From NCBI RefSeq assembly GCF_001411555.2, contig NC_049912.1:3489001-3553000 (forward strand): 64,000 bases of DNA, in the 5' to 3' direction. Under the pieces are notes generated by a model. It worked only from the letters and a program-made list of their open reading frames with translations. It did not search any database and had not been told where the DNA came from. This DNA comes from Juglans regia. Taxonomy: Eukaryota > Streptophyta > Magnoliopsida > Fagales > Juglandaceae. Position numbers and translations under genes: made by a program. This document shows positions 37,172 through 49,195 of the stretch, piece by piece (positions within the stretch are counted from its first letter, which is position 1; every line of letters starts with the position of its first letter).

Positions 37172-37936
37172 TTTGATGGCCATATTTTATGTATCACTCA
37201 TGTCATATGCAAACATATCATCCAACATAACATACGATCATGTCATTCTGCATTATAAGACACGTAAGCTATCTTAAGTTCAAGTGCAAGATAAGATAAT
37301 ATCAGTTAATCAAATGACCATTTAGATGCATGGTACCAACGCAGTTCAGTTTCAGGGTAGATGTGCAAATCACAGACTGAAACGTGGTCTACCATAGTAT
37401 GCCAGAATACTATCAACAGCTCCCCTTGCGGCCGCGGGACGTGGGGCCGGTGCACAACATTGTACATAAGGTTAAGTGTGTTGCTAGTCAGATCAGTCAG
37501 TAAATTCATATAAATTAGTCATGCATAACATAAACATTAGTATGAACGGTCATGAATTTTAAGCTCTCAGCATGAAAACTTTTATCAAAACTTTATATTT
37601 GTTATGTTTATGTTGTGATGGATTTCTTACTGAGTTTTCGACTTAATTTAGTTTGTTTTCATATTTTTAACCACCAAAGTGAGGATGATGAATATGAGCA
37701 GGTAGACCAGGATTAGAAGGAGCAGTTGATTTAGTTTCAGACTTTCTAGAATAAAATTACTTTTATGACATAAATTTATTCAGTTTAATCATTTAAGTTT
37801 TTTTAAAGACATTTTATCATACAAATCTTTTTATGAAATAAATACTAATTTCATGTTATTAAATATGATATCTCTTACTGGGTTTATTTTATGAAAAATA
37901 TGTGACACTCCTACCCTATGAGAATGGGGTGTTACA
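37172..37936 (+). repeat. Gypsy 5' LTR, part matching the 3' LTR
   Basis: 37172-37871 matches 43287-44042 with scattered substitutions and a gap of roughly 55 bp near 37255 relative to the 3' copy. Shared phrases include ACTCATGTCATATGCAAACA and GCCGCGGGACGTGGGGCC. The final 65 bp (37872-37936), holding TGTGACACTCCTACCC and the terminal GTTACA, have no counterpart in the 3' copy. Confidence 0.8.
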
Positions 37937-38188
37937 AGTTGGTATCAGAGCCAGTCGAGAGATTTTGTAAACTTTGAAAAAAAAACAAAAATGAACTTTT
38001 ATAAATTCTAAAGCTAGGTTACCTAGGATGCTCCTAACCTGCTCGTGAGTAATCGATGTTTGTTTTTAGGGTTGAATACTTTATAGCTATTATCAGTTAG
38101 AACCATCATTGTAGTTTTTTTTATTATCATTATTTTACATTCTTATCAAATACTAGTTAATTATTACTATGACATCTTGATGTAGATC

Positions 38189-41100
38189 ATGGCCCCCGGC
38201 ACTAGAAATCACCTAAATCGAGAGTGATCTTCTGGATCTAACCAGAATGATAACTCGGACCCTCTTGTCGCAGCTACTATCCAATTCTTCCAATCAGTTG
38301 CTAGTGGCTAATTTACGACGTCTAGAGCTCCACAGGCCGGTTGTACCTTGGAACAATTTTCCCGGCAGCATCCCCTACTTTCAACGGCAGATTGAATTCC
38401 TTAGATGCGGAAAGTCGGATTGAACGTATGGAGTAGATTTTCGAAGTGATCTACTGCACGGATGATCAGAATGTGAAATATGCCACTTACCATTTGGTTG
38501 ACATGGCAAACAAGTGGTGGAAGTTGACACGAGCATTGGTTCAATTGGAGTTAGGGGAAGTAGTCCCCATTTCTTGGGAACATTTTCAAGAGAACCTTTC
38601 TAGATCACTTTTTCCCATAGACCCTTCAGGAATCGAGAGCTCGCCAAATTATGGACCTCACTCAAGGAACAATGACGGTAGCATAGTATGCTACGAGATT
38701 CATGGAGTTTTATCGTTTTGCCAGTTACTTAATTCCATATGAGGAAAAGAAAGTTGAAAAATTTGAGCGTAGACTAGATCGTAGATCCAATCAACATCAC
38801 ATAAGGACAAGAGGCCTTATATCGAGAGTCATCAAGATTAACCACCAGTAGGACAAGCTTACCCCATGTGCGCAACATGTGAGAGAAGACATATGGGAAA
38901 GTGTATGTATGGCCAGAACGTGTGTTTCAAGTGCGAGAAGTCGAACCATCTAGCTTGGGACTACCCCAATAAAGAGACTCGAGGAACCAAGAAGGAGCGG
39001 AGGACAGAAGATGACAACTACGGCAAGAGTATATTCCCTCACCCCTGTTGATCCTGAAGCGTCTAACGATGTAGTCAAATGTACCTTTCCATATCCTAAA
39101 TTTAGATATGTATATAGCATGATGAATAAATCATATGATCCTGATAGCTCTAAGTTGTTATTCATATAGGCACATTATCGTTATTTTCACGTCATGCCTC
39201 CATTTTATTCGATTATGGTGCCACTCATTCTTTCATTTCAAATCATTATGCACATTTGACTGAGAAGATACCTGAGCCACTAGAACCTAGTATGTCTGTT
39301 GCTATGCCCTCAGGAGAACATATCATTTGTGATTTTGTTCCAATTGGATGTCCAATAGAGATTCAAGGGAGAATTTTACCTGTGGACTTAAATCATATTT
39401 AATATGTCTGAATTTGACGTGATTATGGGAATGGACTAGTTGTCCCCGAACCATGCCTGTGTAGATTGCTTTAATAAGAGAGTAGTCTTTAAATCCATAG
39501 ATGGAGAGGAGTTTAGTTTTCAGTCAGTAGGAGAAAGTTGCCCTACTCATGTAATCTCAGTTTTATAGGCCACCCAACTTTTGAGACAAGGGTGCATGAG
39601 ATTCCTAGCAAGTTTGATCTTACCACCAGAAGATGGACTCAAGATTGAGGACATAAAAGTAGTAAGAAAATTTAGAGACGTGTTTCCTGAAGATCTTCCA
39701 GTGTTACCATAGGATAGAGAAGTGGAATTCGAGATTGATCTCACTACGAGAACGACGCCTATATCTAAAGCACCCTACCGTATGGCTCCAATTGAGTTAA
39801 GGGAACTCAATGATCAATTACAAGAGTTACTAGAAAAAAGCTTCATACGCCCTAGTGTTTCCCTGTGGGGTGCTCCGGTACTTTTCGTGAAGAAGAATGA
39901 TGGATCTATGCGTTTATGTATTGACTACATAGAGTTAAATAAGGTAACTATCAAGAACAAATACCCTTTACCATGGATAGACGACTTATTTGATCAACTT
40001 CAAGGAGCACAAGTCTTTTCTAAGATAGATTTGCGATCTGGATACCATCAGTTGACGGTTAAGGAGACAGAAGTGTAGAAGATTGCTTTCTGGACACGGT
40101 ATGGACATTATGAATTCCTTGTTATGCCATTTGCTTTAACTAATGCCTCCGCAGCTTTCATGGATCTTATGAATAGGTTATTTAAGGATTATTGGACCAG
40201 TTTGTGATAGTTTTTTTATCGAAGATATTGTCTTTATTCTTGGAGTAGCAGAGAGCATGAGGCGCATTTGATGATTGCCCTTCAAACATTAAGAGAAAAG
40301 GAGTTGTATGCAGATTTTAAGAAATGCGAGTTCTGGTTACAAGAGATTTCCTTTTTGGGACACATGGTGATAGCAAAAGGAATTTCGATGGACCCAGCGA
40401 AGGTTGAGGCAGTGGTAAAATGGGCCAAGCCTAGTAATGTTAATGAGATATGAAGTTTCTTAGGTCTCGTAGGCTACTACAGAAGATTTGTAGAAGGATT
40501 TTTAAGTATTGCAGCTTTGATCACAAAATTGACACGAAAGGATGAGAAGTTCTTATGGATAGAGGAGTGTGAGGATAGCTTCCAAGAATTGAAGAAACTA
40601 CTAGTGACGGCACTAGTTCTTACAGTTCCCTTGGGAGATGGAGGATTGGTTATATACAACGATGCTTCACTAAAGGGTTTAGGTTGTGTTTTAATACAGA
40701 ATGAGAAAGTTATTGCATATGCTTCCCTACAGTTACAAAATTATGAGCAGAATTACCTGACCCATGATCTGGAACTTGCAGCAGTGGTTTTTGCCTTGAA
40801 AATATGGAGACATTATCTTTATGGTGAAAGGTGCGAGATTTATATAGACCATAAGAGCCCGAAATATTTCTTCACACAGAAGGAGCTAAATATGAGACAA
40901 CGTAGGTGGTTGGAACTTCTGAAGAACTATGGTTGTAATATTAACTATCATCCTGGCAAAACAAACGTCGTAGCAGATGCACTTAGTCGAAAGTCATCTT
41001 CTGATACCCTGGCTACGATGTATACTCCCTAGAAGCATATACTACTAGACATGGAGCGAGTAGACATTGAAGTAATCTAGGACACTCAATCTAAGATAAA

Positions 41101-42582
41101 TAGTTTGACCCTCGGTTCAACATTGATAGATCAAGTTAAAGTCACCCAAGCTAATGATACAGAATTGATGAGGATTAGAGGAGAAATATCATAAGGTAAG
41201 AGACCTGATTATCTAGTATCAGATGACGGCACCTTGAGATTTAGGGGAAGATTATGTACCCAATGATAGAGTAATCAAAGAGTTGATTTTGAGAGAAGCC
41301 CATCATTCACTATACACAGCTCATCAAGAGAGCACCAAGATGTATCGGGATTTAAAACAGCACTTTTGGTGGAGTGGGATGAAGCGAGAGATAATGACAT
41401 ATGTAACACAGTGTCTGACATGTAAACAAGTCAAAGCAGAGCATTAGAGACCCTTAGGTACACTTTAACCACTTCCTATACCAATGTGGACTTGGGATGA
41501 GATCGGGATGAACTTTGTTTCAGGGTTCCCGAAGGTGCTAGGAGGTTAGGATGCAGCATGGGTGATTGTTGATCGACTCTAAATATCAGCCCATTTTATT
41601 CCTATCCAGATCATTTATTTCGTGGATAGACTGGCAGATTTGTATGTTAAAGTGATTGTCAGATTACATGGGATACCATCTAAGATCATCTCTGACAGAA
41701 ATACCCGATTCACTTTAGGTTTTTGGAGAAAGGTACAGAAGGAGTTGGGAACTCAACTGATTTACAACACGTCATTTCATCCTCAGACAGATAGTCAATC
41801 AGAGAGGACAATTTAGATCCTAGAAGATATGCTTAGAGGGTGTGTGATGGAATTTAAAGCTAGTTGGATTAAGTATCTACCCTTTATCGAGTTCGCGTAT
41901 AATAACAGTTATCAGGAAAGTCTTCAGGCAGCGCCGTATGAAGTTCTCTACAAACGTAAATGTAGGTCGCCCTTCTACTGTGATGAAGTAGGAGAGCATA
42001 GGATATTGGGACAAGAAATTATACAAGACGTGTGAGAAAATATCAATTATTAGAAAGAAGCTCGCAATAGCATAAGAGCGACAAAAGAAATATGTGAACC
42101 AACGGCGACGACAATTAGAATTTGAGATAGAGGACAAAGTACCCTTGAAGGTTGCACCGATGAAAGGGATAATGCATTTTGGTAAAAAAGGAAAGTTAAG
42201 CTCGAGGTACATAGATCCTTTGGAGATCTTAGAAAGAAAAGGTGCTGCAGCTTACAGACTAGCACTTCCACCTCACTTGTCGGCAATGCACAATGTGTTT
42301 CATATCTCTATGTTACGAAAGTATGCCCCGGATTCCACGCATGTATTAGAGTATGAGCCTCTTCAGATTCGAGACGACCTCAGCTATGAAGAAATTCCAG
42401 TGAAGATATTAGCACATAAGGCCCAAGTGCTACGAAACAGAACTATTCAAATGGTCAAAGTACTTTAGAGTCACCACAGCGAGAGAGAAGTCACTTGGGG
42501 ACATGAGAGAGAAATATACCAGCTTATTTTAATCGAGGTACGTCCCATCTCGAAGACTAGCTTTCTTTTAGGGGGAGATTTA
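38189..42582 (+). pseudogene. Gypsy gag-pol, heavily mutated
   Basis: Gag begins MAPGTRNH at 38189. The capsid part includes YATYHLVDMANKWWKL (38446-38660). The zinc knuckle at about 38920 reads CFKCEKSNHLAWDY, with Tyr where the last Cys should be. The protease core is DYGATHSF instead of DSGATHSF (about 39210). Reverse transcriptase runs from 39722 ([32 protein letters not shown]); its catalytic box is damaged by a stop and frameshift and reads FIEDIV. RNase H is at 40517-41032 ([32 protein letters not shown]). Integrase follows (HQESTKMYRDLKQHFWWSGM; GIPSKIISDRNT; SFHPQTDSQSERT), with the tail and chromodomain-like end at 42094-42560. Many stops are TAG or TGA where Gln, Trp or Arg is expected. 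Confidence 0.88.
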
Positions 42583-42634
42583 TAGCATACTAATCTTAGA
42601 TTTTGGGTATATAAGTAAATCATTTAGTTATTTC

Positions 42635-42674
<40 letters not shown>

Positions 42675-44042
42675 ATTTTATTAGATTTTACATTTATTAA
42701 TTTTAATAGAATTATTATTATATTGTTATTGATATTTTATGTATGACCCTATTTTCCAATAGCCATTAGAGTTTGGTTTTGAATATTAAACCTTATTTCT
42801 TCCTATCTCGTAAGTCTCATTCTTATCTGCTAATTGATATATCTAAATCCTAACGGGAGACCAACTTATATCAGAAAACCCTACCATCTATCCTCCTTAT
42901 CATCTATAAGGCCAGCACCAATGTAGCCTCCCTACCAACAACCAACAACCAGCAACCACCTCGACAGACCACCTCTCCACGGCCACGGAAATCGCCGACC
43001 AGCTCAGCCCCGTCGAGCCCACCCCTTTCCGGCAAGCCCACTGTCGTCCACAACCCTCACCTCCCTCTATTTCTCTCAATAAGCATCGCTCCCTCTCTTG
43101 ACGTCACACCACCCTTCCCAGAGGAACCCAGTCACATCGCTGGCACCTCCATCCATCAGAGTCATGCCTCTCTCACACTCTCCTGAGCCCTATGTTTCTC
43201 TTTATATTATGAAGTTGTGTTTTTAGGTTTTCAATTTACTACATACTATGATGATAAGATTACTTTTATGCCCTCAAAACCCTTGCTTTGAAGCCACTTT
43301 TTATGTACCACTCATGTCATATGCAAACATGTCATCCAACATAACATACGATTATGTCATTTCGCATCATGTTCAGATTCAGAAATTATAATTATGTATG
43401 TATTATGTCATGCATCTCATGTGCATAAGACATGTAAGCTATCTTAAGTTCAAATGCAAGATAAGAAAAGATTAGTTAATCAGATGACCATTTATATGCA
43501 TGGTACCAATGCAGTTCAGTTTTAGGGTGGATGTACAAGCCACAGACTCAAGCGTGATCCACCATAGTATGCCAGAATACTATCAGCTGCTCCCCTCACA
43601 GCCGCGGGACGTGGGGCCGGTGCACAACCTCGCACACAGAATTAAGTGTGTTGGCCAGTTAGATCAGTCAATTAATTCAGATAAATTAGTCATGCATAAC
43701 ATTAACATCAATATGAATAGTCATGAATTTTAAGCTCTTAGCATGAAAACTTTTATGAAAACCTTATGTTTATTATGTTTATGTTGTGATGGATTTCTTA
43801 CTGAGTTTTCAACTCATTTTAATTTGTTTTCATGTGTTTAACCAACCAGATGACGATGATGAATACGAACAGGCAGGCCAGGATTAGAAGAAGCAGTTGA
43901 TTTAATTTCAGACATTCTAGGGTAAAATTTCTTTTATGATATAAATTTATTCAGTTTATTCATTTAAGTATTTTTGAAGACATTTTATTATACAAATCTT
44001 TTTATGAAATAAATACTAATTTCATGTTATTAAATATGATAT
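42580..44042 (+). repeat. Gypsy 3' LTR, right end truncated
   Basis: It begins just after the purine tract with TATAGCATACTAATC. It contains an ATT microsatellite (about 42635-42674), a GC-rich stretch (42900-43200), and from 43287 the part shared with the 5' LTR. Homology stops at AATATGATAT (44042); the terminal 65 bp present at 37872-37936 are missing and TNP2 sequence follows directly. Confidence 0.75.
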
Positions 44043-47000
44043 GTCACATCAACTCCCAACAGTGGAGCCAATTCCCTCTCATCAAGTTCCACATATGCAT
44101 TAAACCCGAAAGGTTCATTTTCCTGATACGCTTCAGTATCAGTCGCTTCTCCATCCTCTTCCTCTACCATCAGGGGTGCATCATAGATGTTTCTTTTAGT
44201 AGTTTTATCTATCACTCTCCAATTACCTCCCAACTCAGTACTAATTCTGTATCATTGAGATAAAATACTTGTGATGCCTGACATGCTAAGATAAAATGAT
44301 CATCCTTATACAAAACACGATATATATTTATACTTGTAAAATGATTGTCTATTTGTATTTCTGTTCTTCGTTTTCCAATATCCCACCAATCACATTTGAA
44401 AATGTATACTTGATGACTTCTAAGGTAATGTAGCTCCAAAATATCATTTAAAACTCTATAAAAGTTAACATCATTTGCTCTGTGTTCCCCTTTAACAACT
44501 ACACCACTACACAGTGTGTGCCAATTTCGTTCACATTCGTTAGTGTGAAACCTAACACCATTCATGATACACCCACTGTAGAATAAAACTTGTGAATCAG
44601 GACCGCAAGCTAGTGCATATAATTGATCAAACACCTCAGGTGCATCCTGGCTATACAAATGTTTAATCTATTAAAAATAATGCAAAAAAAACATAAAAAT
44701 TAGTAAAATAATATTTTATGGATTGTTTTCAACATGTTAGAAATATCGCCATGTTGCTAAAAAAATATACTTACACATTGTTTGAACCACTTTAGAAATT
44801 TAGTTTCATGTCTACGATATACATTATTTGTGACTCTTGCTTTGATCTCTTCATAGTGTTCACTACATATAAAATTTATATCAATACTTGACATAATTAC
44901 TAACTTAAATGCATGTGCAATTAAACAAATCATACATGATTTACTTACTTTAGATAACGCTCAATTTCTGTGGAATTATTTAGCACATACTATTGTGCCA
45001 TTGCAAAATGTTGTTAATCTAAACTGTGAAATATTTAGGATCCCAATGGATGAACATTCTGAGAAAAAATGGACAAACCTTTACATTCATTCCCTCGCCC
45101 AATATCAATATTTCACTTTACACGATTAAATCTTGTCTCAACATCATGAAAATACATGGAGCAGAATGTCAATCATTCGACATCAATATATGCCTCCTCA
45201 ATTGATTCTTCTGGACGTGCTCAATTTCGTACATACCTTTTGAGTTTGTCGAGAAACTTTTCAATGGGATACATCCATCAAAATTGCACTGATCCTACAA
45301 GCAATGCTTTACTTGATAGATGAATGGCTAGGGGTATCATTATATCAAAAAAAGCTGGTAGAAATATCATTTCGAACTTGTAAAGAATGATGACAATATT
45401 GCTTTTCAGTTGTTTCAAAACCTCCAAGTTTAACATACATGAACATAGTTCTTTAAAAAAACAAACTTAGCTCAATCAATGCTATCCTTATATCTGTTCG
45501 TAAGTACCCACAAATTGCCACTGGGAGTAACAGCTGTAAAAGAACGTGATGATAATGACTTTTCATTCCTGATATCCTACGATTAGCAACGTCCACACAC
45601 CAAAAAATATTTGAAGCATAACCTTTAGGAAATTTCACAGATTTTATCCAAATACAAAAGTCTTTTCTCTCATCACTTGACAATGTGAAGGGCACATGTG
45701 GCATTAAATAAGAATTGTCATCTTCTTTTAAGTGTAGTTCCTTCCTAAAACCCATTTGACACAAATCCTTTCGTGTTTTGATTGTGTCATTTGTCTTTTT
45801 CTCTATATTTATTAACATTCCTAACACATTATCACAAATATTCTTTTTAACATGCATGACATCCAAGTTGTGTCTTAATTTCAGTGTTAACCAATATGGT
45901 AAGTCAAAAAAAAAAAAAAACTTTATTTTGTCTAATTCAACTCCTTTACTGCATGGTTTCTTTTAGTTATTTTTCCAAATTGCACATATATGACATTCAT
46001 AAGTTATTCTAACACATCATTGCAAGATAATTTATGAGGTGCCAATCTATGCTCTTTTTTACCATTAAAAATAACCTTTTTTTTTTCGCTGAATATGCCC
46101 CGATTGCTAAAAGCAACAATGAGTCATATAACAATATTTCTACCCATATTTCAACCACATAGACCATGTCTCCTCATTATATACTGGACATGCTAATTTT
46201 TCTTTAGTGCTCCATCTGGAGAGGTTTTCATATGTAGGAAAATTATTTGTTGTCCATTATAATGCTGCATGTAATCGAAATGTTTGTGATATTAATGCAT
46301 CAAATGTATCTACACCTACTTCTCATGACTACTTTAACTCATCAATCAATGGTCTCAAATACACATCAATTTCATTTTCGGGTGCCCTAGGTCCAGGAAT
46401 AAGTAAGTTCATCATGAAATACGGATTTTTCATACACTTTCAAGGAGGTACGTTATACGACGTAAGTATTATCGGCCATACGCTGTAAGATGTACTCATG
46501 CTACCATATGGATTAAAATCATCTATTGCCAATCCAAGTCGAACGTTGCAAGATTCTTGAGCAAACCATTGATGCGATTTATCAAATTCATTCCAATCTA
46601 CAAAGTCGGCTATATGTCTCAAATTATTCAAATCCTGAACTCATTTTTCTCTATGTCATCTCATGTCCTCAGCTGTATTTTTTGACATAAATAACCTTTG
46701 CAACCTTGGCTTCAATAAAAAATACCGCAACACCTTATGAGGAATTTTCTTGTCTTTTTTTTTTTCATTGTCAATCCATCTTGGCTCTTTGCATATAGAA
46801 CACTTTTGACTATTAATAAGATCTTTCCAAAAAAGTACACGATCATTAAAGCCCAAACCTTGTCTCAATTGTTTTGCCTCATAGATGACTTAGGCAACGT
46901 CTCTCCATCGGGAAGTGCATTTCTCAACAGGTCGATCAACATTTCAAATTACTTTTTACTCCAATTATTAATTGTATTCAAATGGAACAACCTTATAATG

Positions 47001-47479
47001 AAAGCCAATTTTGAAAACTTCACACAACCTGGATAAAGTTGACAATGAGAATATTCTCACAACTGTTCAAAATTTCTATTTTCTAATTCTGGCAATGCGG
47101 AACCTTAGCTAGTGGAAGACCCTCCTACATTAGTATCCATAAATGTTCCCATGTAAACATCATCTAACATTTCTTCAACATCGTCAATATTTTCTATCTA
47201 GTCATTTTCATTAACATTGTTACGAACTTGATTTTTATTCCATATTTCATCTTCACTATGAAATATCCATTGCGTGTAATTTTTATCAATTCCTTTAATG
47301 AATAGATGATCTCCCACCACATTTATAGTCCTATTATATCCATTCTTACACTTAACACATGGATACTTAATCATGTCCAGTTTATCTACATGACTACGTG
47401 TAATACCAATAAATTGGTTTACCCCTTGTACATATGTTATAAATAATCTATTAGTAAGATACATCCAGCTTTTGTTCAT
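44024..47479 (-). pseudogene. CACTA TNP2 transposase, broken and C-terminally truncated
   Basis: Segments in order on the minus strand: the transposase-associated N-terminal domain (MNKSWMYLTNRL; YPCVKCKNGYNR; 47198-47479); FNDRVLFWKDLINSQKC and IPHKVLRYFLLKPRLQRLF (46656-46868); LRHIADFVDWNEFDKSHQWF, NVRLGLAIDDFNPYG and SYSVWPIILTSYNVPP (46440-46631); DVYLRPLIDELK (about 46330-46370); MDVMHVKKNICDNVLGMLI (45453-45866); and a DUF4216-like C-terminal part (FHTNECERNWHTLCSG; VYIFKCDWWDI; 44212-44658). Stops and frameshifts separate the pieces. The last residues before the stop (about 44030-44042) are encoded by gypsy LTR sequence, so the native C-terminus is gone. TNP2 is the catalytic transposase of En/Spm elements. 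Confidence 0.85.
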
Positions 47480-49195
47480 TTTCTTGTACCTATAAAAAAT
47501 TTAACAAACAGATCGAGCTCAACTAAAACTAAAATCATAATTAAAAAGTATATGCGTGAAAAAATATAAATTTACAATCTCTTTATAATAACTACGTTAT
47601 AATCTAGAAGTCAATTTTCATTATCATGAAATATAATACCGTTAAAACCTTCATTTAAACAAAAATCTTAAGGTACATTCCTTTTCATTTAAAATAATAA
47701 AGTCAAATAATCAATTATTTGTTAAAACAAAATTTAAAATTAAATGACGGGAAATGGAAATGGACTTTTAAATGGCAGTTTTTGTAATTAACCAAAACTA
47801 GAAAAGCATGCTTGACAGACGATATTAAAACCCAAAAGTATGAAAGCATGCTTGACTGACGGGATTAAAAAATATCCAAACTATACATATTCTTGTTCGT
47901 TCAAAGATATAAAATCAAATCATCACTTATATCTGTTAAAACAAATCATAAAAGATATAAGAATTTATTTTTATCATAATTGTAAATCAAGCTCTCAATT
48001 GATTAAAATTATTCTATATCATGAGAAAAATATAATTGAACTAATATCAGTAACTCTATTTCTCAATTAATATGAAGCAAGAACAATAGATTATTGAACA
48101 TATAAATAATTGGAAAAAAATTAATCTCATAAATAATACTACTATATCATCATCAATGAAGTTTCATTCTCAAACTTAGTTTAAAACTTAACTAGACATA
48201 TTGATAAAAATAAATTCTAAAATTTGAATGTAAATAAAAATCAAAATAAATTTTAAAAAATATATAAAAAAATAAAAATTACATTCTAGAAAATATAAAC
48301 ATAGTTGTAGAACCTCAATTTCTTTTGAAAAATTCTATTCATCATCCCACACACCACACACCATACTTTTTTTTAATTTTACCAAATGAGTGGTATATGG
48401 ATGATGAGTACAATAATTCAATATGTTTAAAAAGAATAAAACCAAAAACAAAATTTAGTTTTTTAAAAAAATATATAAAAAAGTGTGGTATGTGGTATGT
48501 GGTGTGTAGAAATGATGTGTAGCAAAGCTCATTTTTCTTTCTCAAATCCATAATACTCCTCATGTATCCTTAATACTCATGTGCAGCCTTATTTATTTTT
48601 TTGGGATCTCATTCTGCGTATCCCCCTATGTCTATTTATATATCCTCGTTCGGTTTCAACAAGATATTCTGAGTTATTAAAATTTAAAAGTACCTTTCAC
48701 ATCAACAATAAGAAACTTTTTGTGGTGGCTAGCGTGGATCAAGGAATTGATATAAAAAAGAATATTTAATTTCAGCTTTTTTTAAGAAGAATATTTGCAA
48801 TTTGAGGTGTTGAGAGATCATGACAAATTTGAAATTTCTGGTTAAAAATAATACAATACATAAAATAATTTGAAATCATTGAAAACTCAAGTTTATTTCT
48901 AAAAGACTGCAATTTTTTTAATGCAACATAAATATTATTTTAAAATATCTTTAATAGATATTTTTATAGATAAAAGAGATGAAATAAGTTGGACAACAAC
49001 ATAATTAAACTAAGTTATCTATAAAATTAAAGTACAAACTTGGACAACATTATTAGTATTAAGTGGGAGTCCCATTTCATCTGTACTTGCAATTTTATAT
49101 GTACAACTACATACTCACATGTCTGCTATTGAAATTGAAAAAATTTTAAAATTTTAAATTTGAGATTTCAAATTAAAAAAGAAATAATTGACAAA
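47480..49195. other. CACTA 5' untranslated region and spacer
   Basis: AT-rich sequence between the TNP2 start and the subterminal array. It contains one small inverted-repeat element (48340-48516). Nothing else recognisable. Confidence 0.5.
48340..48516. mobile_element. Small inverted-repeat MITE (about 177 bp)
   Basis: CATCATCCCACACACCACAC at the left is imperfectly inverse to GTGGTGTGTAGAAATGATG at the right, and both arms extend into T-rich/A-rich runs. The whole could fold as one long hairpin. No target duplication was confirmed. Confidence 0.6.

Larger units (their letters stand above)
37172..44042 (+). mobile_element. Ty3/gypsy (chromovirus-type) retrotransposon nested in the CACTA element
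   Basis: The 5' LTR ends GGGGTGTTACA at 37936, followed by the primer-binding site TGGTATCAGAGCC (37940-37952). Decayed gag and pol follow on the plus strand in gypsy order (reverse transcriptase, RNase H, integrase), then an integrase tail with a chromodomain-like end. The purine tract AGGGGGAGA is at about 42570-42578 and the 3' LTR runs to 44042. The left boundary is uncertain: homology to the 3' LTR is visible only from 37172, so the element may begin earlier. Confidence 0.88.
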
